The notes: generated by a model from the letters alone, not told the origin. A stretch of DNA of 64,000 nucleotides from Trichobilharzia szidati (GCA_944472155.2 OX235279.1:115312110-115376109); one strand, 5' to 3'; counted from the stretch's first letter, positions 8,349 through 20,206 are shown. Translations and numbers: made by a program.

Positions 8349-11300
8349 GACCGAAAGCTGCTACCTTGACGTGGTGGTCGGGCTTGAACACTGCAATGAC
8401 CCAACAAGCTATACTGGCTGGAACTTATGTTCCTGCAGGTCCTACCATGCCAGAAAGGTTGCTTGGATAGCAGTTAGACTAAAAGCAGTTACCCAATCCA
8501 ATCCTATGATTTCAAATACATCACAAAATATCATGCCGGATCGGTCGGGGCCCGGATTAACAACGACCGCGCTTTCTGCTGCCGTGTCACAGGGCAGAAG
8601 TGATAAATACGCTACTGAGACACACCAAATAAAAAAGAACAAACAAAAACAGGCCGTGTGTGACCGGCCTCAAGCAGTTGTCCCCTGGGCTCTGCGGTCA
8701 CGCAACCAACTTCCACGGTGTGGGCAGCCGGGAAGTAACAACCGCCCTCACAATCCGAAGTGCACGCGAAACCCCTCTAATCCTCGCTCATCTTTGTCTT
8801 CATCTTCATCTCTATTATCTTGCCTTCCTTCTACCAATGCAACTCCTCTACTTGATGGCTCTTCACTTCCTCTTCAATCTGTGTGCACTGACAACGATGG
8901 AAGCCAAAAAGCCACCATCGATGGTCTCCTAAAACCACGCCACCAATTTTATGTAGGAGCATTTAATGTTAGGACACTTTGCCAAATAGGACAACAAGCA
9001 TCACTAGCCAAGACTCTGGCATCCCGAGCCATTGATGTATGTTGTGTTTCAGAAACACGCATACAAGACCCAAGTGTGGTTATTCACCTAACCCCACCTG
9101 GCCAACAGGATGAATCTGCAAAATTCACCTTGAGGGTGTCAGGAGATGCGACGGCTAGCTCACGAGGATTAGCTGGTGTTGGGATAGCTTTAAGTACTAG
9201 AGCAGAAAAGACATTACTTGACTGGATCCCGGTAGATAGCCGAATGTGTGCTGTCCGTCTGAACGGATCAGTGAAAAGGAGAAAGGACTGCACTACTCGC
9301 CGATGCCTTTTCGTAATCTCCGCCTACGCCCCCACTGACTGCAGTTCGGATGAAACGAAGGATGAGTTCTACCAAAAGCTGTCTAGTTTGCTGCGAAAGG
9401 CTAGACGCTCAGATATAGTCGTTATAGCTGGTGACTTTAATGCTCAAGTAGGGAAATTGTGTCAATCTGAGAAGAATGTCGGTGGCACATACGGAATTCC
9501 GTGCCAGCGAACCGACAACGGTGACCGTCTCCTACAGTTCTGTTCAGATAATCATTTGTATCTTGTAAGCACTAACTTCAAACACAAGGAGAGACACTGT
9601 TTGACCTGGCGACCCCCATCATCAAATCAACGCTGGACACAAATAGACCACATAGCAATAAGCTATCGTTGGCGTGGGTCGGTAGGAGATTGTCGCTCCT
9701 TCTGGAACACGTGTGTAGATACCGATCACGCACTGGTCCGCGCTCGTATGTGCTTACGACTGAACGGACGTAGGAAACAGCTGGCGGTAAACCCATCACG
9801 TCCCCAGCTCGACCAGGGAACTAAGTCCCTATTTGAGGAAGAACTAGCTAAACACATATCTGAGTTCGACAGCTGCGCTCACCCTGAAGAAGCCTGGAAG
9901 AATATTCAATCAGCCATAGATACAGCTGTAAAAGCTGTGAATAAGGTAAATCCAAAGGTGAGTAAAAACCATTGGATTTCGACTGCCTCATCCGAACTGA
10001 TAGATGCTAGAAGACTTATACCGGCGAGCTCCGAATTCAATGAGGAGCGAAAGCTGCACAAAAAGAAACTTACGAAAAGTCTCCGCAAGGACCGTGAACA
10101 GTGGTGGTTGACAAAGGCGAAAGAGATGGAAAAAGCATCGGCGATAGGCAACACCAGACAACTATTCAGGCTTATCAGGGAAACAGGTGGTAAAAGGCAA
10201 ATGATAAGCGAAACAATCTCCGAGAAAAATGGCACCATAATTAGCTCCCAGGATAGACGTCTGGAGCGCTGGAAAGAACACTATGAAGAGCAGTTTAATT
10301 GGCCCACAGCCACACTTAACCTGCCGGACATCCAACACCTCCCTGAATGGGAGATAGACACAGGTCCTCCGTCCTTAACTGAGGTTACTAAAGCTGTCAC
10401 CAATCTGAAGCTAGGCAAAGCAGCGGGACCTGATTTATTGACTCCAGAGGTATTTAAGTACGGAGGCGACAGTTTACTGTCTGCGTTAACGGAGGTTCTA
10501 GGCAGCGTCTGGGAATCAGAGGAAGTCCCATCGGGTTGGTGTAAGTCACTGATCATCCCGATATACAAGAAGGGGGACAAGTCGTCTTGTGATAATCACA
10601 GAGGGATTAGCTTGACTAATATAGTATCTAAAATCCTAGGCTCAATAATACTGCGTAGACTAAGTGGTGCTCGGGAGACACAAACACGAGAAAACCAGGC
10701 AGGTTTTAGGCCAGGTAGAGGGTGTATTGATCACATCTTCACCCTTCGACAGATTCTAGAACATAGGCATTCCTACCGGCGTCCGACAATCATTATATTT
10801 CTTGACCTAAAGGCGGCCTTCGATTCTGTCGACCGGGAGGTTCTCTGGCGATGCTTGGCTGTAAAGGGAATGCCAAGAAAATACATTGCACTGATTAAGG
10901 CACTCTACTCATACTCATGCAGCCAGGTGAGGGCTTATGGCGAGTTGTCATCTGAAGTGGTGACGACTAGTGGCGTCCGTCAAGGATGCCCATTATCCCC
11001 ATTCCTATTCAACTTCATCATAGACGTATTAATGGATTTAACCCTATCACACTTCAGCGACTCAGGGATTGACTTGCTACCAGGGAATAATCTCGTTGAC
11101 TTAGAATATGCGGACGATATAGTCCTTCTAGGCGAGGACTCTGACAAAATGCAGAGTCTACTGAACACCCTGAGCAACAATCTCCGTATGTTTGGCATGC
11201 GATTCGCCCCTGTAAAATGTAAGATGATGCTGCAGGATTGGACCTCATCGACCCCTAGATTAGAAATAGGAAGTGAAGTGGTAGAACACGTTGACCGCTT

Positions 11301-12121
11301 CAATTACTTGGGAAGTACCATCAGCCCCAACGGGTTGATCTCAGACGAAATTTCAGGACGAATACAGAGGGCTAGGTTCGCATTCGCCAGTTTTCGCCGT
11401 CTCTGGCGTAGACGCGATATCCGACTATCGACCAAAGGGCGTGTGTACTGCTCAGCAGTCCGCTCCGTCCTCCTTTATGGCTGTGAGACCTGGCCATTGA
11501 GAGCAGAAGACATGAAAAGATTAGCTGTCTTCGATCATAGGTGTCTGCGTTCTATCTCCCGCGTGAAGTGGTATAATAAGGTGAGCAATATTGAGGTTAG
11601 GCGTCGAGTGCTAGGTAAGGAGGGGAAATCAATCGACGAAACGGTGAAATTACATCGACTGAGATGGTTAGGACATGTGCTACGTATGCCTAGTCATCAC
11701 CTTCCTCGACGGGCAATGTTAGCTGATATAGGGCCAGGCTGGAAAAGAGCTAGCGGTGGTCAAACGAAAACATGGCACCAATCAATGAAATCTACAACAA
11801 TTAATCTAAGCCACGTAGGAAGATGTAGACTTCCTGGTTGGGGTCCTCGGGACGGTAAAAACCAATGGTTGGAAACAATTGGTGACATGGCTCAAAATCG
11901 TTCTCAGTGGCGCAGATGCATCCACTCCTTATGACTTATGATTTCCAATTAAACTGTTTTGTTCTCCGTTATTACTATTCCTTTGTCTCACACCTCTGTT
12001 TACTGTTTCCATTATGCATTTCTTCTACTTCCTTCTCTTGCTTTGCGTGCTACATAGATTGTGGCGACTTGAACTGCCGCACATCAGTGCAAAGTTCTAT
12101 GTCGAAAACCGACCGACCGAC
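8349..12121 (+). mobile_element. Full-length RTE-clade LINE (SR2/SjR2-like)
   Basis: Flanked by a perfect 13-bp target duplication CATTCCGAGAACC (8336-8348 and 12122-12134). The 5' leader begins near AAGCTGCTACCTTGACG, a start shared by the other RTE 5' ends in this window (27497, about 28775, about 35645, all minus). One long ORF follows. The 3' untranslated part contains GTGGCGACTTGAACTGCCGCACA, a segment recurring at the 3' ends near 22690 and 29825, and the element terminates in a short ACCG/CGAC tandem. This looks like a recent, structurally complete insertion. Confidence 0.9.
8506..11934 (+). CDS. RTE LINE polyprotein: AP endonuclease + reverse transcriptase
   Basis: Uninterrupted, 1142 residues from the ATG at 8506. 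The same frame is open upstream to about 8371 but has only GTG there. N-terminal Ser/Thr/Asn-rich leader; then an apurinic-type endonuclease at roughly residues 148-410 (GAFNVRTLCQ, SETRIQDP, VISAYAPTD, VIAGDFNAQVG, QIDHIAIS, DTDHALV); then a reverse transcriptase with GKAAGPD, IPIYKKGDKSSCDNHRGISL, QAGFRPGRGC, FLDLKAAFDSVDR, GVRQGCPLSPFLFN and the catalytic YADD at about 868-871; then a basic C-terminal region including the RWLGHVLRMP motif. The enzyme nicks target DNA and copies element RNA at the nick. No frameshift or stop was seen, so it may be competent. Confidence 0.9.
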   Translation: MISNTSQNIMPDRSGPGLTTTALSAAVSQGRSDKYATETHQIKKNKQKQAVCDRPQAVVPWALRSRNQLPRCGQPGSNNRPHNPKCTRNPSNPRSSLSSSSSLLSCLPSTNATPLLDGSSLPLQSVCTDNDGSQKATIDGLLKPRHQFYVGAFNVRTLCQIGQQASLAKTLASRAIDVCCVSETRIQDPSVVIHLTPPGQQDESAKFTLRVSGDATASSRGLAGVGIALSTRAEKTLLDWIPVDSRMCAVRLNGSVKRRKDCTTRRCLFVISAYAPTDCSSDETKDEFYQKLSSLLRKARRSDIVVIAGDFNAQVGKLCQSEKNVGGTYGIPCQRTDNGDRLLQFCSDNHLYLVSTNFKHKERHCLTWRPPSSNQRWTQIDHIAISYRWRGSVGDCRSFWNTCVDTDHALVRARMCLRLNGRRKQLAVNPSRPQLDQGTKSLFEEELAKHISEFDSCAHPEEAWKNIQSAIDTAVKAVNKVNPKVSKNHWISTASSELIDARRLIPASSEFNEERKLHKKKLTKSLRKDREQWWLTKAKEMEKASAIGNTRQLFRLIRETGGKRQMISETISEKNGTIISSQDRRLERWKEHYEEQFNWPTATLNLPDIQHLPEWEIDTGPPSLTEVTKAVTNLKLGKAAGPDLLTPEVFKYGGDSLLSALTEVLGSVWESEEVPSGWCKSLIIPIYKKGDKSSCDNHRGISLTNIVSKILGSIILRRLSGARETQTRENQAGFRPGRGCIDHIFTLRQILEHRHSYRRPTIIIFLDLKAAFDSVDREVLWRCLAVKGMPRKYIALIKALYSYSCSQVRAYGELSSEVVTTSGVRQGCPLSPFLFNFIIDVLMDLTLSHFSDSGIDLLPGNNLVDLEYADDIVLLGEDSDKMQSLLNTLSNNLRMFGMRFAPVKCKMMLQDWTSSTPRLEIGSEVVEHVDRFNYLGSTISPNGLISDEISGRIQRARFAFASFRRLWRRRDIRLSTKGRVYCSAVRSVLLYGCETWPLRAEDMKRLAVFDHRCLRSISRVKWYNKVSNIEVRRRVLGKEGKSIDETVKLHRLRWLGHVLRMPSHHLPRRAMLADIGPGWKRASGGQTKTWHQSMKSTTINLSHVGRCRLPGWGPRDGKNQWLETIGDMAQNRSQWRRCIHSL

Positions 12122-13045
12122 CATTCCGAGAACCATGCGTGTTGCCTTCCTTCGAACCCTTTCTAAAATGTATGAGTCCCCTTTTAGACAAGGGCTGGCG
12201 GCCTGGATGCAGTATTCCAGTCTTGTATTTAGGGAGGTGAACATATCTCTGGTGTTTCTGGTGAAGGCTCTACGAATTGCCCATAATGATCTGAAACTAC
12301 GTGCAGCCACCGCGCGACAGTGTGCTGTAGTTTTTAAGTCGTGGCTAACTATGACACCTAAGTCCAAGTGAGTCTGAACTGATGGGAGCGTTATTGCCTC
12401 TAGTTCGTAGGACCTCGTGCTTGCTTGTCCAATTGCGCATGGTTGCACATTTTGCCACATTTATCGAGAGCATCCATTCTCTGGACAACTCTGACAATTT
12501 GTTGAGGTCCTCATGCAACGTCGACGTGTCACTGTCGCCTTTCAGCTCGCTCCAAATTTTTAAATCATCTGCGTATAGGACCATAGGGGAGTCGGTGAGC
12601 AGAGATAACTCATTGATATACAAAATAAATAGGAGAGGTCCGAGTACCGTGCCTTGTGGCACTCCGCTGCGTGCTGCTGTCCAAGAGGAGAGTTTCGAGT
12701 TGATCCTAACCCTCTGTCTCCTATCTATGAGGAATTCCCTAAGCCAGTTTGGTGAGCTGCCTTTGATACCAAGACTTTCCAACTTCATGAGTAGTCTTTT
12801 GTGGGCTACTTTATCGAAGGCTTTGCTGAAGTCTATGAAGACGACGTCAACGGGTCTTCTGTTGTCCCTGGATTTGACCCAGCTTTCTCTTGCAGTGAGA
12901 AGATTTGACAGGCATGAGAGGTTCCTTCGGAAGCCATGCTGTGCTCTTGATAATAAGCTTCTATTTTCTAGATATGCCATGATGCTTTTCCTGATGATTC
13001 TTTCCAGTGTCTTAATTAAAGTGCTGGTGAGACTGATAGGCCTGT
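12122..13045 (-). mobile_element. CR1-type LINE, 5' segment with reverse transcriptase (part 1 of 3)
   Basis: Minus-strand reading starts abruptly near 13045 inside the reverse transcriptase (YRPISLTSTLIK), so the copy is 5' truncated. Motifs follow in order: AQHGFRRNLSC, VFIDFSKAFDKVAHKRL, SGVPQGTVLGPLLFILYIN, catalytic YADD, then after a frameshift near 12435 THLDLGVIVSHDLK and RVRRKATRMVLG. It breaks off at the RTE insertion and continues at 8348 and then at 1968. The insertions and frameshift make it inactive. Confidence 0.85.
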
Positions 13046-13222
13046 ACAGAGTCTCAGAAACATTTCATAAAGCTCTCCATTATAATCACCAAAAAATCTC
13101 TTTGGGCGGATCTTTTTTGATTAAAATTCATCGAAGAGAAAGTTCAAGTTCCTGTATTCTTCTGTCAAATAATGACTGCAGTCGAGATGGGAGAGTTATC
13201 GGGGATCTACAGCTAAATACAG
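13046..13222. other. Unassigned DNA between CR1 and LTR relic
   Basis: No coding or repeat signature recognised. Confidence 0.4.
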
Positions 13223-13520
13223 TGTTGAGATAAATGGTTCACCAGAATTATAAACTACAGCATTCTTCGCTCAGACTTGAATACCAGCCATCACTGTTTA
13301 AATATATTTGTTAACCTGAAGGTTCATGGCCAAGCACGCCATGCACGTTCACTCGTTCATGAACGATGACTATCTAGCCAAGTAATTACCATTTAGCTCA
13401 AATTAATAAACTATCATTATGGTGTGTTGTCTAATAACGACAAATAATAAGGCAGTCGGATTTCTTCACATCGTACTCCGAGTAAAAGTCAAAATACCTT
13501 CATTACTTAAAGCAGTCTGA
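13223..13520 (+). repeat. Diverged LTR relic related to the array LTRs
   Basis: Starts TGTTGAGATAAATGGTTC and aligns by eye along its length with LTR1: CCATCACTGTTTAA, TTTGTTAACCTGAAGG against TTTGTTTAGCTGAAGG, GGCCAAGCACGCC against GGTCAAGCATCCC, CTAGCCAAGTAATTACC against CTAGCTAAGCATTCACC. Many substitutions and small gaps show that it is much older than the array. No matching gag or pol follows, so it may be a solo LTR. The right end is approximate. Confidence 0.65.
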
Positions 13521-14159
13521 GAGGCGATGAGACTAATGGACAAGCCTGATGCTACAGCGGAGTTGGAAGAGAATATATTGCTATTCAAACAAGGGACAGT
13601 CATGAACCGCTGACATCAGATGCCATCGCTATTCTAATTTAGGGAAAGCTTTCGTATTGTAACATCGCCAATATCAGTGAAATAAGAGCTGTGGTGGATA
13701 AGTAAGATTTATCAGCAGTATATAAATGGATGTTCGCCGGCATAAAAACATCATATAGAAGAGAAGTAGATTTGACTCCATAGGAAGCAAATTATTTAGA
13801 GCAGCGGATATCGCTAAATACAATTAGGCCTGTCCAGGAAGCTAGGGTGAAATTTAGTAATATATTGCAATGTACCAGTGCAACTTTAGTACATTGATCT
13901 GCCATTCTGAAGCTATCGCATAAACTGCCCTTGGCCATTAATGATTTAAGGAAGTCCTCACTACATTGAGAAGCTTATGGAATCACTTCGCTCTGAATAG
14001 AAGGGAGAATTTTCGCATTGGATGTGATAAAATTCCGAATCTTTACAAGTATTTGATTGATAAAAGTCGTTAAGAATACGACAAAATGTTAGCATTCAGA
14101 TTTCTACATTGTCCCAAAAGGCTGTGCTCGTATGCTTAACGTGGGACTAAATTTAGTAA

Positions 14160-15600
14160 TGGTTTGCCGTCGCCGATAAACTGTTCAATGGTGGTTGCAA
14201 AATTATATTCACTGAAATTCGAAAAGCTTTCTGAACGTTTCCATCATATTTTTCTGTCTGCTTGCAACACCCGAATGTTTGATACTACCACCACTCGGAT
14301 GATGGATGACTCCGTTGTTCTAAAACTGTCGTGTAAACTGAGGCCTTTTAAGTCACCAGGGTCTGATGAACTCCATCACAGCCTGAAATTCTCCTTAGCG
14401 CATATGATATACATTCCACCTATAGAGAATTTTAAAATATCTGACTCAGACAAGGTTACCTAGAGACTGTGAAGTCACAGGTGTGAGCTCTATGTATAGA
14501 GATAACAGACGCTGTTTCTCACTACCAAACTGCAAGCCATGGGCAAAGGGTTATTTGTCCTTATGAAGAAGCATGACCTGCTGGCGGAGGGATACCATAG
14601 ACTGCGACCCGGGTGGTCCTGCTTGTCAAACGTACTGTAAGCTAAGGAAATTCGGGTGGAAGCAAGTAGGGAAAAGCTGCTTCTACCTATTGGTCACAGT
14701 AAGGCATTCGATAAGATGTCTTATTCAGGACTCCTCAGTAAACTAAAGGAGTTTCCATTCGACAGGTGTTTATGAGATTTGTATGGGCTAGTGTTAGGAT
14801 TAGTGGTGCTGAGACGGAAGCAGTATCGAGTTGAGTACCACAGCGAACTGTTGTTAATCCCTTGCTATTCCTATTCTACTTGAACGAACTGCCGTAATTT
14901 CTTCCCTCATTTTCATCATTATCTACTGACAATATTATTGTATGGAAAACTGTAAATAATGATGGTTGTGGGTCAGTCCTGGAAGGTAATCGAGACGCAC
15001 TAAGTTAGCATTGCGACCTCTGTAGTTTGGAAACTGCTTTCAGGAAATTTTCGGTAGTGACCTTTGTTCACAGGTATTGAATATCGTAGTCTCTGAGGGA
15101 CAAGGATTGCCTGATTTCGAGGGGCAGACAGTCAGACATAATCTGAGGATTATATCATATTGTAGAACAGCTGCAAATAAGGCTTCTTTAATGCTATGGA
15201 CATGTTGAAGTGTTTTCAAACCCATCGATAAGTCTTTGTAAATACACTCAGGCCTAATCTTGGATAAAGTCTATAGGCGGCTGGTCTACGCTTCGAGATA
15301 AAAAAGGAAGCAGTCTTTGAAAGAGTACAGAGATTAAGAAGTGAATTAGCCTATGGTGTCAACCACCGTCCTTTTTATAATAGGATGAAACATATAAGCC
15401 TCTTGCCATTATCCTGCAGGAGGAGGAGAGGTGTATTCGATTTCCCCTTATCAAATTTAAAACGGTAATTTAGGCGTTGATATTTCAAGTCTTTCCCCTC
15501 CATAGAGGACAATTTTATGAGGATGACCAAACGGTGGACGAACTAGGTACTTGTGTAATCAGGCTGTCACGCAGGATGGTCAACCACTGAAAGTCGTTAA
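14160..15600 (+). pseudogene. Decayed CR1/jockey-type LINE reverse transcriptase
   Basis: Scattered reverse-transcriptase blocks remain in changing frames: FKSPGSDELHHSLK near 14350, HSKAFDKMSYSGLLSKLKEF near 14700, PLLFLFYLNELP near 14860, and the C-terminal block VFERVQRLRSELAYG with LLPLSCRRRRGVFDF near 15320-15440. Stops and frameshifts are frequent, so the copy is long dead. The upstream part (13520-14160) may be the degraded 5' region of the same element, but this could not be shown. Confidence 0.65.
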
Positions 15601-18600
15601 TCGATCAAATAACATTTGGTTCATTGGTGAACTCTTTAAAAGATAACTTAGATTTCAACAGAGGTACGTACTGTGAGGATCAATGAAGAACAGGATAGCC
15701 TTTCAAACTTTAGTATCTGAATCTATTACGAATACATGATCTCTCATTTGTTGTATGTTTCTTTATTTCCTATTATCCTCGTAACACTAGTTGAAATATT
15801 TAGTATCCAACAATAATTCAAGGAAGACATGCAACTAATATAAGGAAAAACTTACTTCCAATAAGATCCTATTTATTGTGCTAGTAAAAAGAAATACTTG
15901 ACACCATCCATCAATTTTATGTGAATAAGATTGAATATTGGATTAAATGGACGCACATTCAACCTCTTCGCTACTGCAGTAAGATCTCATGTTTGTCGCC
16001 TTATGTTAGTTCACATTACATTAAACAAAGTCGGTATTTTTCAAAGATGCAGATGTCGTCTTATGGAAGTCTATCACAATATGCTATAGTGTGATTTAAA
16101 AGATTGAAGTCCTTTCTGAGAGTTTTCACACTAAATCTTGATACTACATAATGTATGCCTAGTCCTCGCTCTGTATATTTCTGTTACACTGTACGTTATG
16201 CTTAATTTCGTATTATATTCGTAACTAGATTTACTAAAAGGTATTAAGTGCTATTCTGTCGATTTGTTGATGGTTTATCATTAATTTATATGATGTGGCT
16301 ATTTTCAACATTGAGTACCTCATTTATAGAGTGTGATTAAATTAAACTAAGTAGACTGTTCTTATCGAGTTTTATATTTAGGTGACAAGGAAAGCAACTT
16401 CACAAACGCGCTAGCAACAGTGCCATTCGCACTGAGAAAAATTAGGACAGATATGCGAGCATTGCAAAGACTTTCGCAGAACTTGTAAAATAATGAAAAC
16501 ATTAAGTAAAAACATGTATTCTTGCCATGGGAAAATTTCAGAGTTGTGTAAGTTTAGCAAGTTTCTCAAGACTTCGGTTGCACATTGTGGTGCTCACTGC
16601 AGACACTGACGACTACTAGCAAGCATGTGCGGATTGGGTCTTTCATGACTTTCCTATGCAAAAAATCTGCACTTCGCATGGAACTCCATTCTTCACATTA
16701 AACCTTATCAAAAACCTACTCGAGAGTATCTTGTTTCGTTTATCTTATGTTTTCAGTTAGTGAAACTTATCATTTAGTTGGTGCTGAATAACGTTAAACA
16801 CTTCACGTACCGTAGAAAAGCTACGGTATATTAAGACTTTATCATGCTGTTTGTAAAACTTCCAAAAAGCACTTCATAACTTTCTCAACTTTCAGCTAAC
16901 GTGTGACGAAATCGGACAGAACTTTGGTAGCGAAAATAACTGGTGGACAGCAATGATTGCTGCATTATACACTGAATTTCTGTTAGCTCCTGTGAATCTC
17001 CACATGTTTGACGCTATAACTGTCTCTGTGCTGACGCTACAAAAGGGCTATCATGTTCAGTTAAACTTTATTATCAAGTAATTGAGATATTGTGAGTCTC
17101 TTATAAGACAACTATGTGACCACTTAAGTGTAATAAAGGTCTTTCCTCTACCTTAAGGGTTTTTACATCGTTAGAGGATTCACACAGCTATGGTCATCTG
17201 TCGGGACTAATTAGCTGATATCTCTTCGTTTTACTGTATGCTTCAGCAAAGTAGAAGGCACCTAACAGGTCTCTTCTTGAAACTCATACGATGGAGAAGC
17301 AGCGAAAAGTAATAGTGATACGTAGGTGGTTGGCTAAGAAAGAAAAAGTCAAGTAATGTTTAAAGTTTTCCAATAATACAAGGCATAAACCGACAAATTT
17401 AATAGTAAAATCTGTGCTCTGGTAGGATATGATCCCACATTAGATAAGTTTATTTAATATAACCCACTGGTATAGTAATAACTGGTGGAAGTTTCGATCA
17501 CAAATTATTTCTCATAATCATATCACGTTGATAAAATTAATTGTCGTTCTGTTAAGTCAAATAAACTTGAGCCAATGAATAATAACCATTGATATGATGT
17601 GAACACAGCTTGGCTAGTAACCTTCAGATCTCAACCCAAAGTTGACCACCTTGGCTAAGATATATTCACCTTTTGTTGTCGAAATTTCACATACTTTCAC
17701 TAAAACTCATTTAATTATTTTCTCTTTTCTAATGTACTTTGTGTTGATTTTGGTATCATTACATTTCTAAAGCTGACAGCAGATGTGAAAAAACAGTATT
17801 CAATGAATCCATAAATGTTGATAGGTTTTTCAGGTAAATCTTGTACACATGTGTCAAACCATATTTTTAATATGTGAATAAACATGGACAATAAACTAAT
17901 TTTAGAGTGGGAGTGTTACGTATAATTGTTGAAATTAGACTAAAATGTGTACGTAATTGTTATGAGCCAGTGGTGTTCACAAAAGTACACATTAAAATAA
18001 ATCGATTGTCGCAGTAGAAATAGCTAAAATTGTTGATAAAAAGAAAAGATTTACAGCCTCTGAGTTCGTTAAGATGAAAAGAATACGGTAACAAGTTTCT
18101 CAGGTCTCTTAATTAAACTGATGTAATTTACAGCATATTAAGCAAGGTCTAACACTTCACTGTTATGATTAGCGGAAAAAACTAAATAGACAAAAGTGGA
18201 CAAAACGCCATTTAAAAAAAGAAGCTTGCCCTTTAGAAAAGTTCACATTAGCTACCATACGAATGTTAATCCAAAATTATACTTATATTTCTGAGAAGTC
18301 TTACCGTAACATCTGTATTCACATCAAGCTCTTATCTGGAATGGATTACTTTGAGAAATGTCTTTTGTTTATTTCAAGTTTCAGCGTGTGTACCGCTATT
18401 GGGTACGAGGACGGAGTGGTGCATTTGTATACAGCTTTCCACACCAATCTTCCTTTCTGTCTTTGTTGATAACTGATTCTATAATATTGTCATCTTATCC
18501 CACCAAGCTAGTTATTTGCAACTGTTATTTCTAAACGTTTGCAAAGGCAAACCTAAGAAGGGATTCATAAATTCTGCATAATTCTTTGTAATTAGCAACT

Positions 18601-18657
18601 CACTTTTAGAATTAGAACTCTAATCTTGCTCATTTCAACACATTTAAGATATTTATA
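15601..18657. other. Intergenic, nothing recognised
   Basis: About 3 kb of AT-rich DNA without sustained coding frame, tRNA-like box or recognisable element fragment. Confidence 0.5.
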
Positions 18658-18775
18658 ACAATTAGTTCCCCTTATGAATTTAGATAAAGCAATAAGAAGA
18701 CGTAATTTGTCTGAATCGTGTAATGTATTTGCGCAACACATTTCGAACAATCTGATCACACACGGACTTGTCATA
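18658..18775 (-). repeat. Penelope pLTR, downstream copy
   Basis: Direct repeat of 21308-21425 with only a few substitutions; shares TTTGTCTGAATCGTGTAATG and TTTCGAACAATCTGATCACA. Confidence 0.8.
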
Positions 18776-18964
18776 GGAATATATATGAAATTAATAAAGA
18801 GCTAAGAGGTGAGAAAATAGACTTAGGTCAAGTTAAAAGGACATATTGAAGTTCAAAATAACAATGACAATCACTAAACCAAATAACAGAGGTAATAGTA
18901 CACCTGCTATGGTATCAAAACAAAGTTTACCAAGGAACGTTTAGTGTGATGAAGAATTGTTTTT

Positions 18965-19345
18965 AAACGCATAAAGGTGGTTTAAATTTTCTAATTGCTA
19001 GGGCTTCCACAAACTTTAGGATACTCTCCAAACACGTTTTATAGATAGTTTTAAAAGATGTGTTAACGTCAATTTGATGTCCTGTCTCTATAATATGTTC
19101 CGCAATAGAGGAGCTAGGTCTCCTTTTCTCACCATTAATGGGTTCTGAAGTTTCTATTTGCTTCTGAAGTCATTTAGGAATGTGCTCTGAAGCCCTTGCT
19201 TGCAGAGATCAATGAGTCCTCCCTATGTGTTTGTGTCCATACGTACATTCAAATTGGTAAATACAATGGGATGTGACATCATTTTTCTCATGTTCAAAGG
19301 GCTTAGATAGATATACTGGCTTCACATTCTCAATTATTATGATAT
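18965..19345 (-). pseudogene. GIY-YIG endonuclease domain of the Penelope-like element (broken)
   Basis: After a frameshift at a T run near 19350 the minus strand reads HCIYQFECTYGHKHIGRTH, then LQARASEHIPK, SSSIAEHIIETGHQID and FVEALAIRKFKP. This is the IY...IGRT...R..EH pattern of the Penelope GIY-YIG nuclease. The second motif is HIG rather than YIG, and at least two stops interrupt it, so it is not expected to function. Confidence 0.75.
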
Positions 19346-20136
19346 TAGCTGCATAAAAAAGTCTTTTTAACAGCAGCGTTCAATCTTTGTCTAGTTATCA
19401 AGCTGCTATGATGCCCCATATTGGGTAGCTTGTTATAAACGTCTTTCTTATGGGCGATTTGGGGAGTTGGTCTTGGTGTTCTGACTACTTTATATCTCCT
19501 GATGAACTTATCGGAATAATGGTTATCGACCAGAGTTTGTGTCAACTTTTTCTCTCCCTCATCAAGCGTGTCTTCAGTACATATTCGTTGGATTCTACTG
19601 AAGAGGTACCTTACTAAGGCTCTTTTGTACGTAACAGGGCAAAAACTGTGGTAATTAATATACTGTCCTGTCCAGATAGGTTTTCTATAAATAGATCGTT
19701 TTACCGACCCATCAAGCAGTCGACTAAGCAATATATCTAGGAAAGATAAACAATTATCTTCCTCTTCTACAGATGTAAGTGATATGCTATTCTGAACTTC
19801 ATTCATTCGATTTAAAATTGAGGTGACAGAACAAGCCTTATCACTTACGATTACGATGTCATCTACGTATATTCTATAAAGTGGCACATTTTCGATTAAA
19901 TCCTCCGATAAATTCTCAATGTACGACATATAGATATCTGGTAAAAGAGGCCCTAACGGACTTCCCATAGCAACACCATCAACTTGGCGGAAACAATCGC
20001 CTTCAAATGTAAACCTAACATTGCTAGTACATAGAAGTAATAAATCCCTTAAATAAGATATGGGTAACGGGATGAAAAAAATTGTGTGTGAAAATGTAAT
20101 CGCACAAAACGTCAACTGTTTTAAGCAAAGGCACAT
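19345..20136 (-). pseudogene. Penelope reverse transcriptase, C-terminal part
   Basis: Contains FRQVDGVAMGSPLGPLLPDI, the catalytic YRIYVDDIVIV, NCLSFLDILLSR and SIYRKPIWTGQYINYHS, all typical of Penelope-like reverse transcriptases. Separated from the N-terminal half by a frame break near 20140-20210. Continues into the endonuclease remnant below 19345. Confidence 0.85.
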
Positions 20137-20206
20137 TAGGGAATAAAGAGTTTACATCAAAAGAGTACATATTCATCAAGAAAGTTAACCAATTCAGACG
20201 TATCTT

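Noticed and set aside
12382..13233. Plus-strand open frame of about 280 codons
   Set aside because: It is the antisense shadow of the CR1 reverse transcriptase, whose motifs are clear on the minus strand.
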